Of a stretch of DNA of 64,000 bases, positions 1 to 7,794 are shown one piece after another. Below the pieces are notes generated by a model. It was not told the origin of the DNA and ran no database searches. It was given only the letters and a program-made list of their open reading frames with translations. Location: NCBI GenBank assembly GCA_937931165.1, contig CALHCI010000053.1:26890-90889 (forward strand), in the 5' to 3' direction. Positions within the stretch are counted from its first letter, which is position 1. Each line of letters begins with the position of its first letter. A program made the translations under genes and the position numbers. This stretch comes from an uncultured Granulosicoccaceae bacterium (GTDB lineage: Bacteria; Pseudomonadota; Gammaproteobacteria; Granulosicoccales; Granulosicoccaceae).

Positions 1-291
1 GGGCAGGGCACTTGCGACAAAATGTTTGTCACACGCAGGGGCGGAGGCCTTACGCGTCAGGCATTCTGGTATCGGGTAAAAAAATATGCTCAATTGGCCG
101 GTATCAGGCAATCGTTGTCACCGCATACGCTCAGGCACGCGTTTGCAACACATCTGGTCAACAACGATGCAGACTTGAGGGTGGTTCAATTGCTGCTCGG
201 ACACAGCAGTATATCAACGACCCAGATTTATACGCATGTTGCCGCTGAGCGGTTAAAATCGTTGCATGCAGAGCATCATCCGAGAGGGTGA
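1..291 (+). CDS. xerD: Tyrosine recombinase XerD, C-terminal part (5' end outside window)
   Basis: The frame is open from base 1, so the gene is cut by the window edge and only about the last 96 residues are present. They hold the C-terminal catalytic core of a tyrosine recombinase: the HxLRH box ([13 protein letters not shown]), the second catalytic histidine in [11 protein letters not shown] and the nucleophile tyrosine in QIYTHV. The tail (ERLKSLH..HHPRG) closely resembles enterobacterial XerD rather than XerC. XerD works with XerC at dif to resolve chromosome dimers at the division septum. The next gene is dsbC-like, and xerD-dsbC is the order known from E. coli, which supports XerD over XerC. 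The ATG at 22 is internal, not the start. Confidence 0.93.
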   Translation, partial: GQGTCDKMFVTRRGGGLTRQAFWYRVKKYAQLAGIRQSLSPHTLRHAFATHLVNNDADLRVVQLLLGHSSISTTQIYTHVAAERLKSLHAEHHPRG

Positions 292-458
292 GTTAGAAAT
301 ATTATGATGAGTCACAAACAGCTTTGGCTACTTGACAGTTCTGCACGGGTTGCCGGCAGCAACACAATGAAAGAACTCTGCAACAGGACTGTGGTCCACT
401 AATACGACGCTGCGCTACACTCTGGCGTGCAAACACCTCATTATCAGGATTCAAACCT

Positions 459-1220
459 ATGAAATTCACCAGTAAGATCACGGCAGCAGCGCTGTTTGCA
501 GCCTCTTGCATGTTTTCCGGTATGGCAGCAGCGCAGGATCAGCAGGATGCTGAAAAACAACTGCGTGAAGCATTGGCGGAAATGGCGCCGGACCTGCCGG
601 TTACCAGTATTGCAGAATCAGTCCTGCCAGGTGTTTATGAAGTAGTGAGTAACGCGCAGGTTTACTACCTCTCGCCCAACGGACGTTTTCTGCTTGAAGG
701 CAGCATTATCGATTTGCAAAACCAGGTAAACATCAGTGAGCAACGACGTGGCACCTTGCAGCTGTCACTGATCGGAGAAGTGCCTGAAGAACAAATGCTG
801 GTGTTTAACAACGAAAATAAAGATGCGGAACGCTGGATCACAGTGTTCACCGATACGGACTGTGGCTTCTGCCAGAAGCTGCATCGCGAGATAGACACAA
901 TCACTGAAGCAGACATCAAAGTTCGCTATCTGTTATTCCCGCGTGCTGGTATCGATTCGAATTCTTCACGGGAGTTGCAGAGTGTCTGGTGTGCGGATGA
1001 TCAACAGGAAGCCATGACTATTGCAAAGACTGGCGGTACTGTTGAACCGGCTACCTGTGAAAACCCCATTCAGTCGCACATGGATCTGGCCAGACAAGTC
1101 GAGCTTAGAGGAACACCATTAATCTATCTGGATAGTGGTGCCAAGGTGCCGGGATATCGTCCGGCCAGTGAGTTGATTCAAATGATTCAGGAAAGTGAGC
1201 CACTCGCACTTGGTGAATAA
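459..1220 (+). CDS. dsbC: Periplasmic thiol:disulfide interchange protein DsbC-like
   Basis: This 253-residue protein starts with a Sec signal peptide (hydrophobic stretch 7-24, cleavage near AAA-QD). Residues about 27-110 form the DsbC/DsbG dimerisation domain. The thioredoxin domain follows, with active site CGFC at C135-C138, a second cysteine pair at C178 and C200, and a cis-proline loop GTP at 218-220. DsbC isomerises wrong disulfides in the periplasm and is kept reduced by DsbD. It follows xerD with 167 bp between, matching the E. coli xerD-dsbC order; recJ, the usual third gene, is absent here. The stop codon lies inside a perfect 15-bp tandem duplication. DsbC and DsbG are not fully separable by eye, but synteny favours DsbC. 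Confidence 0.9.
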   Translation: MKFTSKITAAALFAASCMFSGMAAAQDQQDAEKQLREALAEMAPDLPVTSIAESVLPGVYEVVSNAQVYYLSPNGRFLLEGSIIDLQNQVNISEQRRGTLQLSLIGEVPEEQMLVFNNENKDAERWITVFTDTDCGFCQKLHREIDTITEADIKVRYLLFPRAGIDSNSSRELQSVWCADDQQEAMTIAKTGGTVEPATCENPIQSHMDLARQVELRGTPLIYLDSGAKVPGYRPASELIQMIQESEPLALGE

Positions 1221-1247
1221 GTTTGCCAGTTATAAGTTTGCCAGTTA
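1218..1247. repeat. Perfect 15-bp tandem duplication at the dsbC stop codon
   Basis: TAAGTTTGCCAGTTA occurs twice back to back (1218-1232 and 1233-1247). The first TAA is the dsbC stop codon, so the duplication supplies a second in-frame TAA 15 bases later. It looks like a slippage event with no effect on the protein. Confidence 0.95.
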
Positions 1248-1390
1248 AATAAAGCTGCGTTACCTGCCCGGGCACAGGTTTTCGGCCCGGTGATTCAGAA
1301 ACTTGTTTTTTTAAATGATCCTGCAGCGGGTGCACGAGTGCCCGCTCGCCAAAGCTGACAGCAACTGTCCGCTTAAACTCGCCGTCGGGA

Positions 1391-1418
1391 TTGGTCGCAA
1401 TTTAGATCATGTTATAAT
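1391..1418 (+). promoter_or_regulatory. Candidate sigma-70 promoter reading into the antisense of the DUF465 gene
   Basis: TTGGTC (1391-1396), a 16-bp spacer and a perfect TATAAT (1413-1418) lie on the + strand. The next + strand gene, truD, begins 365 bp further on, and the DUF465 gene lies between on the opposite strand. A transcript from here would be antisense to that gene and could give truD a long leader. This is inferred from sequence only. Confidence 0.4.
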
Positions 1419-1425
1419 TTGCGTT

Positions 1426-1641
1426 CTAGGCGGGTACATCTGGAAGCAAACTGCTTTTCAGTCGTACAATCATATCTTTCAAGCGGAGTTTGCGTCGCTT
1501 TAGACGGCTGATGTGCATTTGATCAGTGCCCTGGCCCGCCAGCAGCAACGCAACTTCCTGATCCAGCAACGCATGTTCATTTTCCATTTTTATGAGTAGT
1601 TGCCGGCGTTCCTGCCGTTCTAACTCGTCTATATTGCTCAT
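1426..1641 (-). CDS. DUF465 family small protein (YdcH-like)
   Basis: This 71-residue, highly charged, helical protein has the heptad-like pattern of the DUF465 family: an N-terminal helix rich in E, R and Q, a short turn (GQGTDQMHI), and a basic second helix (RLKRRKLRLKD) that in the family forms a two-helix hairpin. There is no signal peptide or membrane segment. Its function is unknown; members are small cytosolic proteins. The start ATG at 1641 is preceded by a divergent intergenic region shared with truD. A TATAAT-type promoter just beyond its 3' end points against it. Confidence 0.75.
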   Translation of the reverse strand: MSNIDELERQERRQLLIKMENEHALLDQEVALLLAGQGTDQMHISRLKRRKLRLKDMIVRLKSSLLPDVPA

Positions 1642-1782
1642 GCATTGTCTCGCCGGGGCGTTGTTTGATCACTATTGTGCGTTTCTGACATTGAATTCGC
1701 TTCTTTTGAGCAATTCGGATGTGGACTTACCGGCATCACAGCCGGACAACCGCTTAATCCAACCCACCGGAACATTGTCGTT

Positions 1783-2859
1783 GTGAATATTACCGCACTC
1801 CCTAATACGTGTCATGACGAACTTCCCAGTGCGCTGATGAAACTGAAGCCTGAAGATTTTTGTGTTGATGAAAAGCTCGGCTTTGAGCCCGAGGGTGAAG
1901 GCGAGCATTTGTGGGTGCAAATCCGTAAAACCGGCCGCAACACCCGTGATGTAGTTGATCTGCTGGCCAAAGGCCTGTCGTTACCCGCCAGAGAAATCGG
2001 CACTTCCGGCCTGAAAGATCGCCATGCAGTGACGACACAATGGATGAGTCTGCCTACTGCAAAACTTACTAACAAAGAGTCGCTGCCCGAGCTAGTGCAG
2101 GAACTGCTAAACAATGTGCCGGATGTAGAGTGCCTGCGTGCACTGCGTGGCCGCAAGAAGCTTAAAACAGGGACTCACAAATATAACCGGTTCACCATTG
2201 TGCTACGTGAGATCAGTGATGGCCAATCTGTTATTGAACAACAACTGGCGAGTGTCGCAAAGTCCGGTTTTCCAAACTATTTTGGACCTCAGCGTTTTGG
2301 CAGAGGAGGGCGAAACCTGATACAGGCTCAAGCGTTGTTTGAAGGACGAGCTAAAGTCTCAAAGTTTAAACGTGGCATGTATCTGTCTGCGGCGAGATCT
2401 TACCTGTTCAACAGTGTACTTGCGCGTCGTGTAGAGCAGGAGAATTGGAATCGGGTGGTGGCTGGTGATAGTTGCATACTTGATGGCAGTAACAGTTTGT
2501 TTCAGTGTGAAACTGTTGATAGTGAAATCGACAAACGATGTTTGCAAATGGATATACACCCGAGTGGTCCGTTGTATGGCAAAGGCGATTCAAAAGTCAC
2601 TGGTGACATCTGGCAACTCGAAGATGAAGTGCTTGGCCATGAAACACTACTTACTGAAGGACTAGAGAAAGCCGGACTAAAATCAGAGCGCCGTGCATTG
2701 CGCGCCATTGCAAAAGACTTACACTGGCAGTGGTTAAACGATACCACGCTGGAATTACAATTTGCTTTGAGCCGCGGGGTATTTGCAACTTCACTTTTGA
2801 CGGAAATAGTTTGCGTGCAAGACGCACTTGATCATCAACCTGCAGAGGCTCAACAATGA
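1783..2859 (+). CDS. truD: tRNA pseudouridine(13) synthase TruD
   Basis: The protein carries the TruD signature GLKDRHAVTTQW, whose aspartate is the catalytic residue, together with PEDFCVDE..LGFEPEGEGEH near the N-terminus and the NYFGPQRFGRGG box. TruD isomerises U13 of tRNA-Glu to pseudouridine in the cytosol. The frame is open from 1675, but the upstream extension has no resemblance to the family. I prefer the GTG at 1783 because it leaves about 18 residues before the conserved block, close to the E. coli enzyme; ATG 1837 is the alternative. The 3' end overlaps the next gene by ATGA, so translation is probably coupled. In other bacteria truD usually sits with ispF and surE; here it sits with a DjlA-like gene. 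Confidence 0.92.
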   Translation: MNITALPNTCHDELPSALMKLKPEDFCVDEKLGFEPEGEGEHLWVQIRKTGRNTRDVVDLLAKGLSLPAREIGTSGLKDRHAVTTQWMSLPTAKLTNKESLPELVQELLNNVPDVECLRALRGRKKLKTGTHKYNRFTIVLREISDGQSVIEQQLASVAKSGFPNYFGPQRFGRGGRNLIQAQALFEGRAKVSKFKRGMYLSAARSYLFNSVLARRVEQENWNRVVAGDSCILDGSNSLFQCETVDSEIDKRCLQMDIHPSGPLYGKGDSKVTGDIWQLEDEVLGHETLLTEGLEKAGLKSERRALRAIAKDLHWQWLNDTTLELQFALSRGVFATSLLTEIVCVQDALDHQPAEAQQ

Positions 2860-3671
2860 ACTGGTGGGGTAAATTACTCGGCGGTGGCTTCGGTTTTTTA
2901 ATAGGCGGGCCTATCGGTGCGCTGATCGGTGCTGTGCTTGGGCACAACTTCGATAATGGGCTCAAGCGCATTCAACACGACAGTGAGGAAGACCTTTCTC
3001 CGGGTGCCCAGGAGCGCGTTCAGGCAACCTTTTTTACCGCGACATTTGCCACGATGGGGCATCTGGCAAAGGCAGATGGACACGTCACACCCGATGAAAT
3101 CAAAATGGCTGAAAATGTCATGGCGCAAATGCAGTTATCACCCGAGCAACGCAAGGTTGCCATTGATCTGTTTAATCAGGGAAAAAAAGACGACTATGAT
3201 CTGCAGGCGGTGGTAGAGCAGTTTCGAATTGAGTGTCGTCGCAGAACCAATCTTATGCGCATGTTTATGGAAATTCAGCTGCATGCGGTGTATGCCGACG
3301 GGGCCAGACATCCGGCTGAGGAAAAGGTGCTGGAGGAGATTTGCGGTTATCTGAAGTTTCCGAAATTCATGCTGCGGCAGATGGAAATCCTGGTTAAAGC
3401 CGGCCTTGATGCCAACAGAAATCAACAGCGATCTGCCAGTGGACGAACTCCTGCCATGCCGCTGGACAGTGCCTATGAATTGCTCGGGGTGGAGAAAGGT
3501 GACGACAAAGCGGTAGTGAAGCGGGCTTATCGCAAGCTGATGAGCCAGCACCATCCGGATAAGCTGGTGGCCAAAGGTCTGCCACCGGAAATGATCAAAG
3601 TGGCGACTGAGAAAACCCAACACATTAAAGCGGCCTACGAACTTATAAAAGAAGCCAGGGGCTGGAAGTAG
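2856..3671 (+). CDS. djlA: DjlA-like membrane-anchored J-domain co-chaperone (TerB + DnaJ)
   Basis: The 271 residues are arranged as DjlA. A glycine-rich N-terminal membrane segment (about 5-30, GGGFGFLIGGPIGALIG) has the dimerisation type of transmembrane helix. A TerB-like central domain follows (about 52-185, with the D74-G pattern AKADGHVT and the YADGA..H repeat). A C-terminal J domain (about 204-268) has the HPD motif at 233-235. DjlA stimulates DnaK ATPase and is linked to envelope stress signalling. The start overlaps the truD stop by 4 bp. All three expected modules are present and the length is typical. Confidence 0.9.
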   Translation: MNWWGKLLGGGFGFLIGGPIGALIGAVLGHNFDNGLKRIQHDSEEDLSPGAQERVQATFFTATFATMGHLAKADGHVTPDEIKMAENVMAQMQLSPEQRKVAIDLFNQGKKDDYDLQAVVEQFRIECRRRTNLMRMFMEIQLHAVYADGARHPAEEKVLEEICGYLKFPKFMLRQMEILVKAGLDANRNQQRSASGRTPAMPLDSAYELLGVEKGDDKAVVKRAYRKLMSQHHPDKLVAKGLPPEMIKVATEKTQHIKAAYELIKEARGWK

Positions 3672-3720
3672 TCAGAACTAATGGTTTGGATAGCTGGTAA
3701 AAATCGCGTTATTTTTAACG

Positions 3721-4242
3721 TTATTGTTCAAGCAGTCTCGGCATCAGCATCACCAGATTGCACGGTCGTGTGCGGTTATCGAGCTGTTCGCTGATGAGTT
3801 TTGTCCACGCGGTTTTACACGCACCAGGTGAGCCGGGCAGTACAAAAATATAAGTCGCGTTTGCAACGCCCGCCAGTGCACGTGATTGCAGCGTGGACGT
3901 TTTGATATCTTCGTAGGAAAGTACCCTGAACATTTCTCCGAACCCCTCGATTTCTTTGTCGAGCAATGGCGAGACTGCTTCAGGCGTGCCATCCCGTCCC
4001 GTAACGCCAGTACCACCGGTACTCAGCACCACATCAATTTCGGCGTTGGCGATCCAGTCACTGATGCGAGCTCTAATCTGGTATTTGTCGTCTTTGACAA
4101 TCGCTTTGTCGGCACATCGGTGGCCGGTTTCTTCAAGCAGAGATACCAGCAGGTGGCCGGATTTGTCATCCGCTTCAGTGCGACTGTCAGAGACGGTCAG
4201 GACCGCGATATTGAGCGCTTTAAACTCGGGCTTATCAGACAT
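3721..4242 (-). CDS. moaB: Molybdenum cofactor biosynthesis protein MoaB
   Basis: This 173-residue protein of the MoaB/Mog fold begins with ALNIAVLTVSDSRT and has the nucleotide/molybdopterin loop LSTGGTGVTGRD, followed by the E..SPLLDKEIEGFGE..R block and the FVLPGSPGACK loop. MoaB is thought to adenylylate molybdopterin, or to substitute for MogA, during molybdenum cofactor synthesis. It stands alone and convergent with the djlA-like gene, 49 bp away; no other moa or moe gene is in the window. It shares its upstream region divergently with the rluB-type gene. Confidence 0.93.
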   Translation of the reverse strand: MSDKPEFKALNIAVLTVSDSRTEADDKSGHLLVSLLEETGHRCADKAIVKDDKYQIRARISDWIANAEIDVVLSTGGTGVTGRDGTPEAVSPLLDKEIEGFGEMFRVLSYEDIKTSTLQSRALAGVANATYIFVLPGSPGACKTAWTKLISEQLDNRTRPCNLVMLMPRLLEQ

Positions 4243-4354
4243 AAATTCAGCTTATCGTGTTGGCAGTAGAGGACTTGCTTCGCATCCTATCATTGCACTG
4301 CCATCATTCAACAGCGTGCTGTGCGATAATCCGCTTCCGAACATGTGAGCATTT

Positions 4355-5182
4355 ATGGCAGAAAGAATTCAAAAGTTGCTGGCGCGTGCCGGACTCGGGT
4401 CCAGGCGCAAGCTCGAAGCAGATATTGCTGCCGGTGAGGTCGTGCTCAACGGACGCACTGCAGAGCTTGGCATGAAGGCGGAGTCCGGTGACCGGCTTCG
4501 CTACGCTCACAAGCGCTATCGTGTGGTGACGGCGACTCGTCAGGATTTCAGACTGATTGCCTACCACAAGCCGGTAGGTCGGGTGACCACCCGATCTGAC
4601 GAGCAGAACCGGCCTACCGTATTTGAACATCTGCCGCGATTAAAAGGCTCGCGCTGGGTGGCTATTGGCAGGCTTGATATTAATACCAGTGGTCTGTTGT
4701 TATTCACTGACAACGGTGATCTGGCACACCGGCTGATGCATCCTTCTTCGGAAATAGAACGCGAATATGCCTGCCGTATACGTGGTGTTGTCGATGAAGA
4801 TCATATTCGCGAACTGCACAAGGGTGTTGAACTTGACGACGGGCCGGCGCGGTTTCAGCGCTGCTGGTTTGATGGTGGTACTGACAACAATCAATGGTAC
4901 CGGGTTATTTTAAGTGAAGGCCGTAATCGTGAAGTGAGGCGGCTTTGGATGGCATTAGGCTATCAGGTCAGCCGACTCACCAGAGTGCGCTACGGCCCGG
5001 TAAAATTGCCTCCGTATTTGCGTGTTGGCAAGTTTGCCGATGTTGATGAACGGCTGGTTGCGGAGCTTAAATCACTGGCGGGATTGCAGGGCAGTAGTGA
5101 TGCTCAGCTAAGGCTGATCAATGATGCCGGCACTCGTGGACGCCCGCGCAGCGGTCGCAGACGAGCCCCGGGTCGGCGGTGA
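4355..5182 (+). CDS. rluB: 23S rRNA pseudouridine synthase, RluB/RsuA family
   Basis: The protein has 275 residues. An N-terminal S4 RNA-binding domain (about 3-48, RIQKLLARAGLGSRRK) is followed by the RsuA-type catalytic domain with GRLDINTSGLLL, where D108 is the catalytic aspartate, then the HPSSEIEREY box and the GRNREVRRL motif. RluB makes pseudouridine 2605 in 23S rRNA. The basic C-terminal tail (RGRPRSGRRRAPGRR) is common in RluB-type members. RluB fits better than RluE, RluF or RsuA because of the PTVFEHLP and tail features, but paralogue assignment by eye is not certain. The stop codon falls inside a degenerate GTGATC-rich repeat. Confidence 0.85.
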   Translation: MAERIQKLLARAGLGSRRKLEADIAAGEVVLNGRTAELGMKAESGDRLRYAHKRYRVVTATRQDFRLIAYHKPVGRVTTRSDEQNRPTVFEHLPRLKGSRWVAIGRLDINTSGLLLFTDNGDLAHRLMHPSSEIEREYACRIRGVVDEDHIRELHKGVELDDGPARFQRCWFDGGTDNNQWYRVILSEGRNREVRRLWMALGYQVSRLTRVRYGPVKLPPYLRVGKFADVDERLVAELKSLAGLQGSSDAQLRLINDAGTRGRPRSGRRRAPGRR

Positions 5183-5230
5183 TCGCGGCGGTGATCTCGG
5201 CGGTGGATCGCAGTGGTGATCGGGGCGGTT
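5176..5230. repeat. Degenerate GGTGATC-type short repeat at the rluB 3' end
   Basis: About four imperfect 12-14 base units built on GGCGGTGATC follow each other across the rluB stop codon (units beginning near 5176, 5188, 5201 and 5214). The stop TGA is part of the first unit. No protein is encoded beyond the stop. Confidence 0.6.
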
Positions 5231-5284
5231 AAGCGCGGTAACAGTAGCGGTGCTCAGTGCACCACAAATATTTATTGATGCCGC

Positions 5285-5312
5285 TTCACAGTGACAACGG
5301 TTATGGTATGAT
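5285..5312 (+). promoter_or_regulatory. Candidate sigma-70 promoter for the DUF1820 gene
   Basis: TTCACA (5285-5290), a 16-bp spacer and TATGAT (5307-5312) lie about 73 bases upstream of the ATG at 5385. Both hexamers match the consensus at five of six positions. Confidence 0.45.
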
Positions 5313-5384
5313 CGCCCAGTTGTGCGACCGCGTGCCCGTTTTGGCTCGTCCTAACCAGTAATTGTCTCCCATAAATGTCTCAGT

Positions 5385-5711
5385 ATGACTAAAGAACACG
5401 TCTATCGGGTACGCTTTATCAACCAGGACAAAATATACGAGCTGTACGCAGCAGATATATTTCAGGGAGAAATGTACGGGTTTGTTGTATTGGAAGGACT
5501 GATGTTCAACGAGCACACAACCGTTGTGGTTGACCCTTCAGAAGAAAAGCTGAAAAGTGAGTTCGAAGGCGTCACACAGACTATAATACCGATGCATGCA
5601 ATCATCCGTATTGATGAAGTAGAAAAACGCGGTACCCCGAAAATTGCAGACGCGGGAAGTAATGTTTCTACATTCCCTCCCATCTACACTCCTAAAGGAT
5701 CAGGGGCGTAA
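5385..5711 (+). CDS. DUF1820 family protein
   Basis: This 108-residue protein matches the DUF1820 family pattern: YRVRFINQDKIYELYA at the start, a GFVVLEGLMF box, and IPMHAIIRIDEVEKRG near residue 85. There is no signal peptide or membrane segment, so it is probably cytosolic. Its function is unknown; the family is common in gammaproteobacteria. The tRNA-Ser gene starts 8 bases after its stop codon and may be co-transcribed with it. Confidence 0.8.
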   Translation: MTKEHVYRVRFINQDKIYELYAADIFQGEMYGFVVLEGLMFNEHTTVVVDPSEEKLKSEFEGVTQTIIPMHAIIRIDEVEKRGTPKIADAGSNVSTFPPIYTPKGSGA

Positions 5712-5719
5712 CCGGTTCC

Positions 5720-5810
5720 GGAGAGGTGTCCGAGTGGCTGAAGGAGCACGCCTGGAAAGTGTGTAAACGGTAACCCCGTTTCGAGGGTTCGAAGCCCTCT
5801 CTCTCCGCCA
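5720..5810 (+). tRNA. serX: tRNA-Ser (anticodon GGA)
   Basis: The 91-nt gene folds as a class II tRNA. The acceptor stem is GGAGAGG with TCTCTCC, followed by discriminator G and an encoded CCA. The anticodon stem-loop is CACGC-CTGGAAA-GTGTG, giving anticodon GGA for UCC/UCU codons. There is a long variable arm and a T arm GAGGG-TTCGAAG-CCCTC. A strong terminator follows within 10 bases. The serX symbol is by analogy with the E. coli GGA isoacceptor. Confidence 0.97.
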
Positions 5811-5817
5811 AATAGGA

Positions 5818-5841
5818 AAGCCCGCAGCAGCGGGCTTTTTT
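5818..5841 (+). terminator. Rho-independent terminator after tRNA-Ser
   Basis: An 8-bp stem AAGCCCGC/GCGGGCTT (5818-5825 and 5830-5837) with loop AGCA runs into a six-T tract (5836-5841). Confidence 0.93.
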
Positions 5842-5881
5842 ATTCCGGACGGTTGGCCGCATTGCCACTGTGATTGGCAGG

Positions 5882-6682
5882 TTATGCGGGAGTGGCCGGA
5901 GCAACATCAAGCCGCACAATACTATCGTCGCCGTCGAACACACAAGGGTACAAGGTTCTGACCGCCGGATCGTGACCTGGAATAATGTGCTGCTGCGAGT
6001 CGGCAAGTGCGCTTAGTCGGTTGAAACCATTGAGCATGTCTTCCAGATCTACCACGATTGGAAATGGCTTGCTGTGCAGGAAGTTCTCGTAAAAATGGCT
6101 GGCGTCAGAGGCCAGCACCAGCCAGCCGCGTTGTGTTTTAACCCGTACGCACTGCAGCCCGCGGCTGTGGCCGCCAATCAGGTGGACCTCAAGTCCGGGT
6201 GCTACTTCTGACGAACCATTGTGAAATACCAGTTTGCCGCTGTACAACTGTTTGACCATATTACATACATGTTCGACGGTAAAAGGTTTCTGCAATACGC
6301 CATGGCACATGCAGGGACCGGTCGCGTATTCCATTTCAAGCTGTTGCAGATGAAACGTGGCATGCATAAAGTCTTCAAGACCACCGGCATGGTCGTAGTG
6401 CATGTGGGTCACGATCACAGTATCAATCGATTGCGGCGGAACGCCAAAACGGGTGATCAGCTCTGCCGGTGTTTCGTATAACTGTCGGCCTCTGGCGAGA
6501 CTTTCTTTTTGATCAAAGCCGGTGTCAACCAGAATGGTTTTGTCGCCGTTCTTCAGTACCCAGACAAAATAATCAAGCGGCCACGCTGCGTTGTGGTTGT
6601 CGTCGAATAAAAATGACTCGTTGCGATCACGGTTGTTGTGATCGGCGTACTTTAATGCATACACTTCCCATAGATCTGACAT
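5882..6682 (-). CDS. Metallo-beta-lactamase-fold hydrolase, N-acyl-homoserine-lactonase-like
   Basis: The 266-residue protein has the dinuclear metal motif HMHYDHAGG (H93, H95, D97, H98), a downstream metal histidine in GGHSRG, the bridging aspartate in LASDASH and the last histidine in IPGHDPA. This set and the overall spacing resemble the AHL-lactonase (AttM/AiiA) branch, which opens lactone rings. There is no signal peptide. It is the last gene of a tight three-gene cluster, two bases after a Gfo/Idh/MocA oxidoreductase. In that setting a sugar-lactone or similar hydrolase is as likely as a quorum-quenching enzyme; substrate is inferred, not seen. Confidence 0.82.
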   Translation of the reverse strand: MSDLWEVYALKYADHNNRDRNESFLFDDNHNAAWPLDYFVWVLKNGDKTILVDTGFDQKESLARGRQLYETPAELITRFGVPPQSIDTVIVTHMHYDHAGGLEDFMHATFHLQQLEMEYATGPCMCHGVLQKPFTVEHVCNMVKQLYSGKLVFHNGSSEVAPGLEVHLIGGHSRGLQCVRVKTQRGWLVLASDASHFYENFLHSKPFPIVVDLEDMLNGFNRLSALADSQQHIIPGHDPAVRTLYPCVFDGDDSIVRLDVAPATPA

Positions 6683-6684
6683 CG

Positions 6685-7773
6685 CTATTCCTTCGTTACT
6701 GCAAGTGTGCGCTGCTTATCGGAGGCATCGTAGACCAGAGACTCGAGTTCAATATTATTCAGGTACTCTGATGCGAGGTTATGCAACGGCGTGCCGTGCA
6801 GAAGATGCCCGGCAACGTGCGACTGCAAACGAAAGACACAGTCACCGCCAAAATCATTGTCGTTAAAATGATAAGGAATCTGTTGTTGCTTTGTGCTGCC
6901 GAATTCACGATGTGATATGTCACCGTTGCCGTTCAGGGTAAGGGTGCCGGTAGTGCCTTCGATAAGCATTTCGCCCAGTGTCAGGCGGGTATTGTCAGCG
7001 CCATGGTCAAGATGGCGGTTGCCATCAAACACAACGCGTAAGCCGGAGTCGTACATTAGCGTAAAGAAGCCGGCGTCTTCACCGGCAATGGCCGGGTTTA
7101 AGCGTCTGAGGTCTGCAGAAACGGCATCCGGTTCACCAAAAAGATAGCGAAATACATCTATAAAATGAATGCCGGTTTCATGAATCAGAAAGCGTGGCAT
7201 AGTTTGAAAGTAGGGCTGCCGTTGCAGGTACGCCTCCGGCCCTTGTCCATCACCGGGTCTCAACCTGAAAGTGGCCTGCTGTACATCACCAATCAAGTGT
7301 TCATCAAGCAGCATTTTTAATTGCTGATACCACGGTTGAAAGCGAAAATTTTCATGCACAACAATGGTTCTGTTTGTTGATTGCGCGCGCTCTACAATGC
7401 CTTTTGCTTCTTTAATCGTGTTGCAAAAAGGCTTCTGGCAAACAACGATTGCATTGGTGTGCTTCAGAGCTTTTTCAATGAGATCAGGATGTGTTGCCGG
7501 TGGTGTTGCGATATCGACTATGTCAGTGTTCGGGTGCGCATCTGCCAGATCTTTAATGATGTTCGCCTGTGGAAATTGCTGACGAAGCTGCTGATGTTTT
7601 GATTCGTCTATTTCAACAATTTCCTGCAGTACAACATTGTGAATGCGTTGCCATGCTCGCAGTTGAAACTGCGCAAAGTAACCAGCTCCGACTACCAGTA
7701 CGTGTAGCAACGCTTGTTGTGCATTTTGTTGCGAGTCAGAGTTGTCCTTATTCATGAGGCCAGATTCAAACAC
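6685..7773 (-). CDS. Gfo/Idh/MocA family oxidoreductase
   Basis: The 362-residue protein has an N-terminal Rossmann fold starting at VLVVGAGYFAQFQ (about 26-38), the ATPPATHPDLI strand, and the family lysine in CQKPFCNT, the proton-donor region. A C-terminal alpha/beta dimerisation domain follows (HETGIHFIDVFRYLFGEP). Members oxidise or reduce sugars, inositols or related polyols with NAD(P). The frame opens at 7773 (MFESGL), but ATG 7755 (MNKDNS) is also plausible because the first 20 residues are not conserved. It lies 21 bases after the decarboxylating dehydrogenase gene and 2 bases before the lactonase-like gene, so the three are probably one transcript. Confidence 0.9.
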   Translation of the reverse strand: MFESGLMNKDNSDSQQNAQQALLHVLVVGAGYFAQFQLRAWQRIHNVVLQEIVEIDESKHQQLRQQFPQANIIKDLADAHPNTDIVDIATPPATHPDLIEKALKHTNAIVVCQKPFCNTIKEAKGIVERAQSTNRTIVVHENFRFQPWYQQLKMLLDEHLIGDVQQATFRLRPGDGQGPEAYLQRQPYFQTMPRFLIHETGIHFIDVFRYLFGEPDAVSADLRRLNPAIAGEDAGFFTLMYDSGLRVVFDGNRHLDHGADNTRLTLGEMLIEGTTGTLTLNGNGDISHREFGSTKQQQIPYHFNDNDFGGDCVFRLQSHVAGHLLHGTPLHNLASEYLNNIELESLVYDASDKQRTLAVTKE

Positions 7774-7794
7774 TGCTTTAAGCGGTCTGGTTCA

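Noticed and set aside
1325..1346. AGCGGG/CCCGCT inverted repeat after dsbC
   Set aside because: No T tract follows on either strand, so a terminator call is not supported.
3698..3717. AT-only inverted repeat TAAAAAT/ATTTTTA between the djlA-like gene and moaB
   Set aside because: A 7-bp stem of A and T only is weak and I would not call it a terminator without further support.
5692..6006. 104-residue ORF on the - strand across the tRNA-Ser gene
   Set aside because: Its C-terminal part is the antisense of the tRNA-Ser (the EREGFEPSKRGYRLHTFQ-type string is a known artefact), and its other part overlaps the lactonase-like gene.
5882..6682. Quorum-quenching locus
   Set aside because: The AHL-lactonase likeness is only at fold and motif level; no luxI/luxR genes are in the window and the operon partners suggest carbohydrate or organic-acid catabolism.
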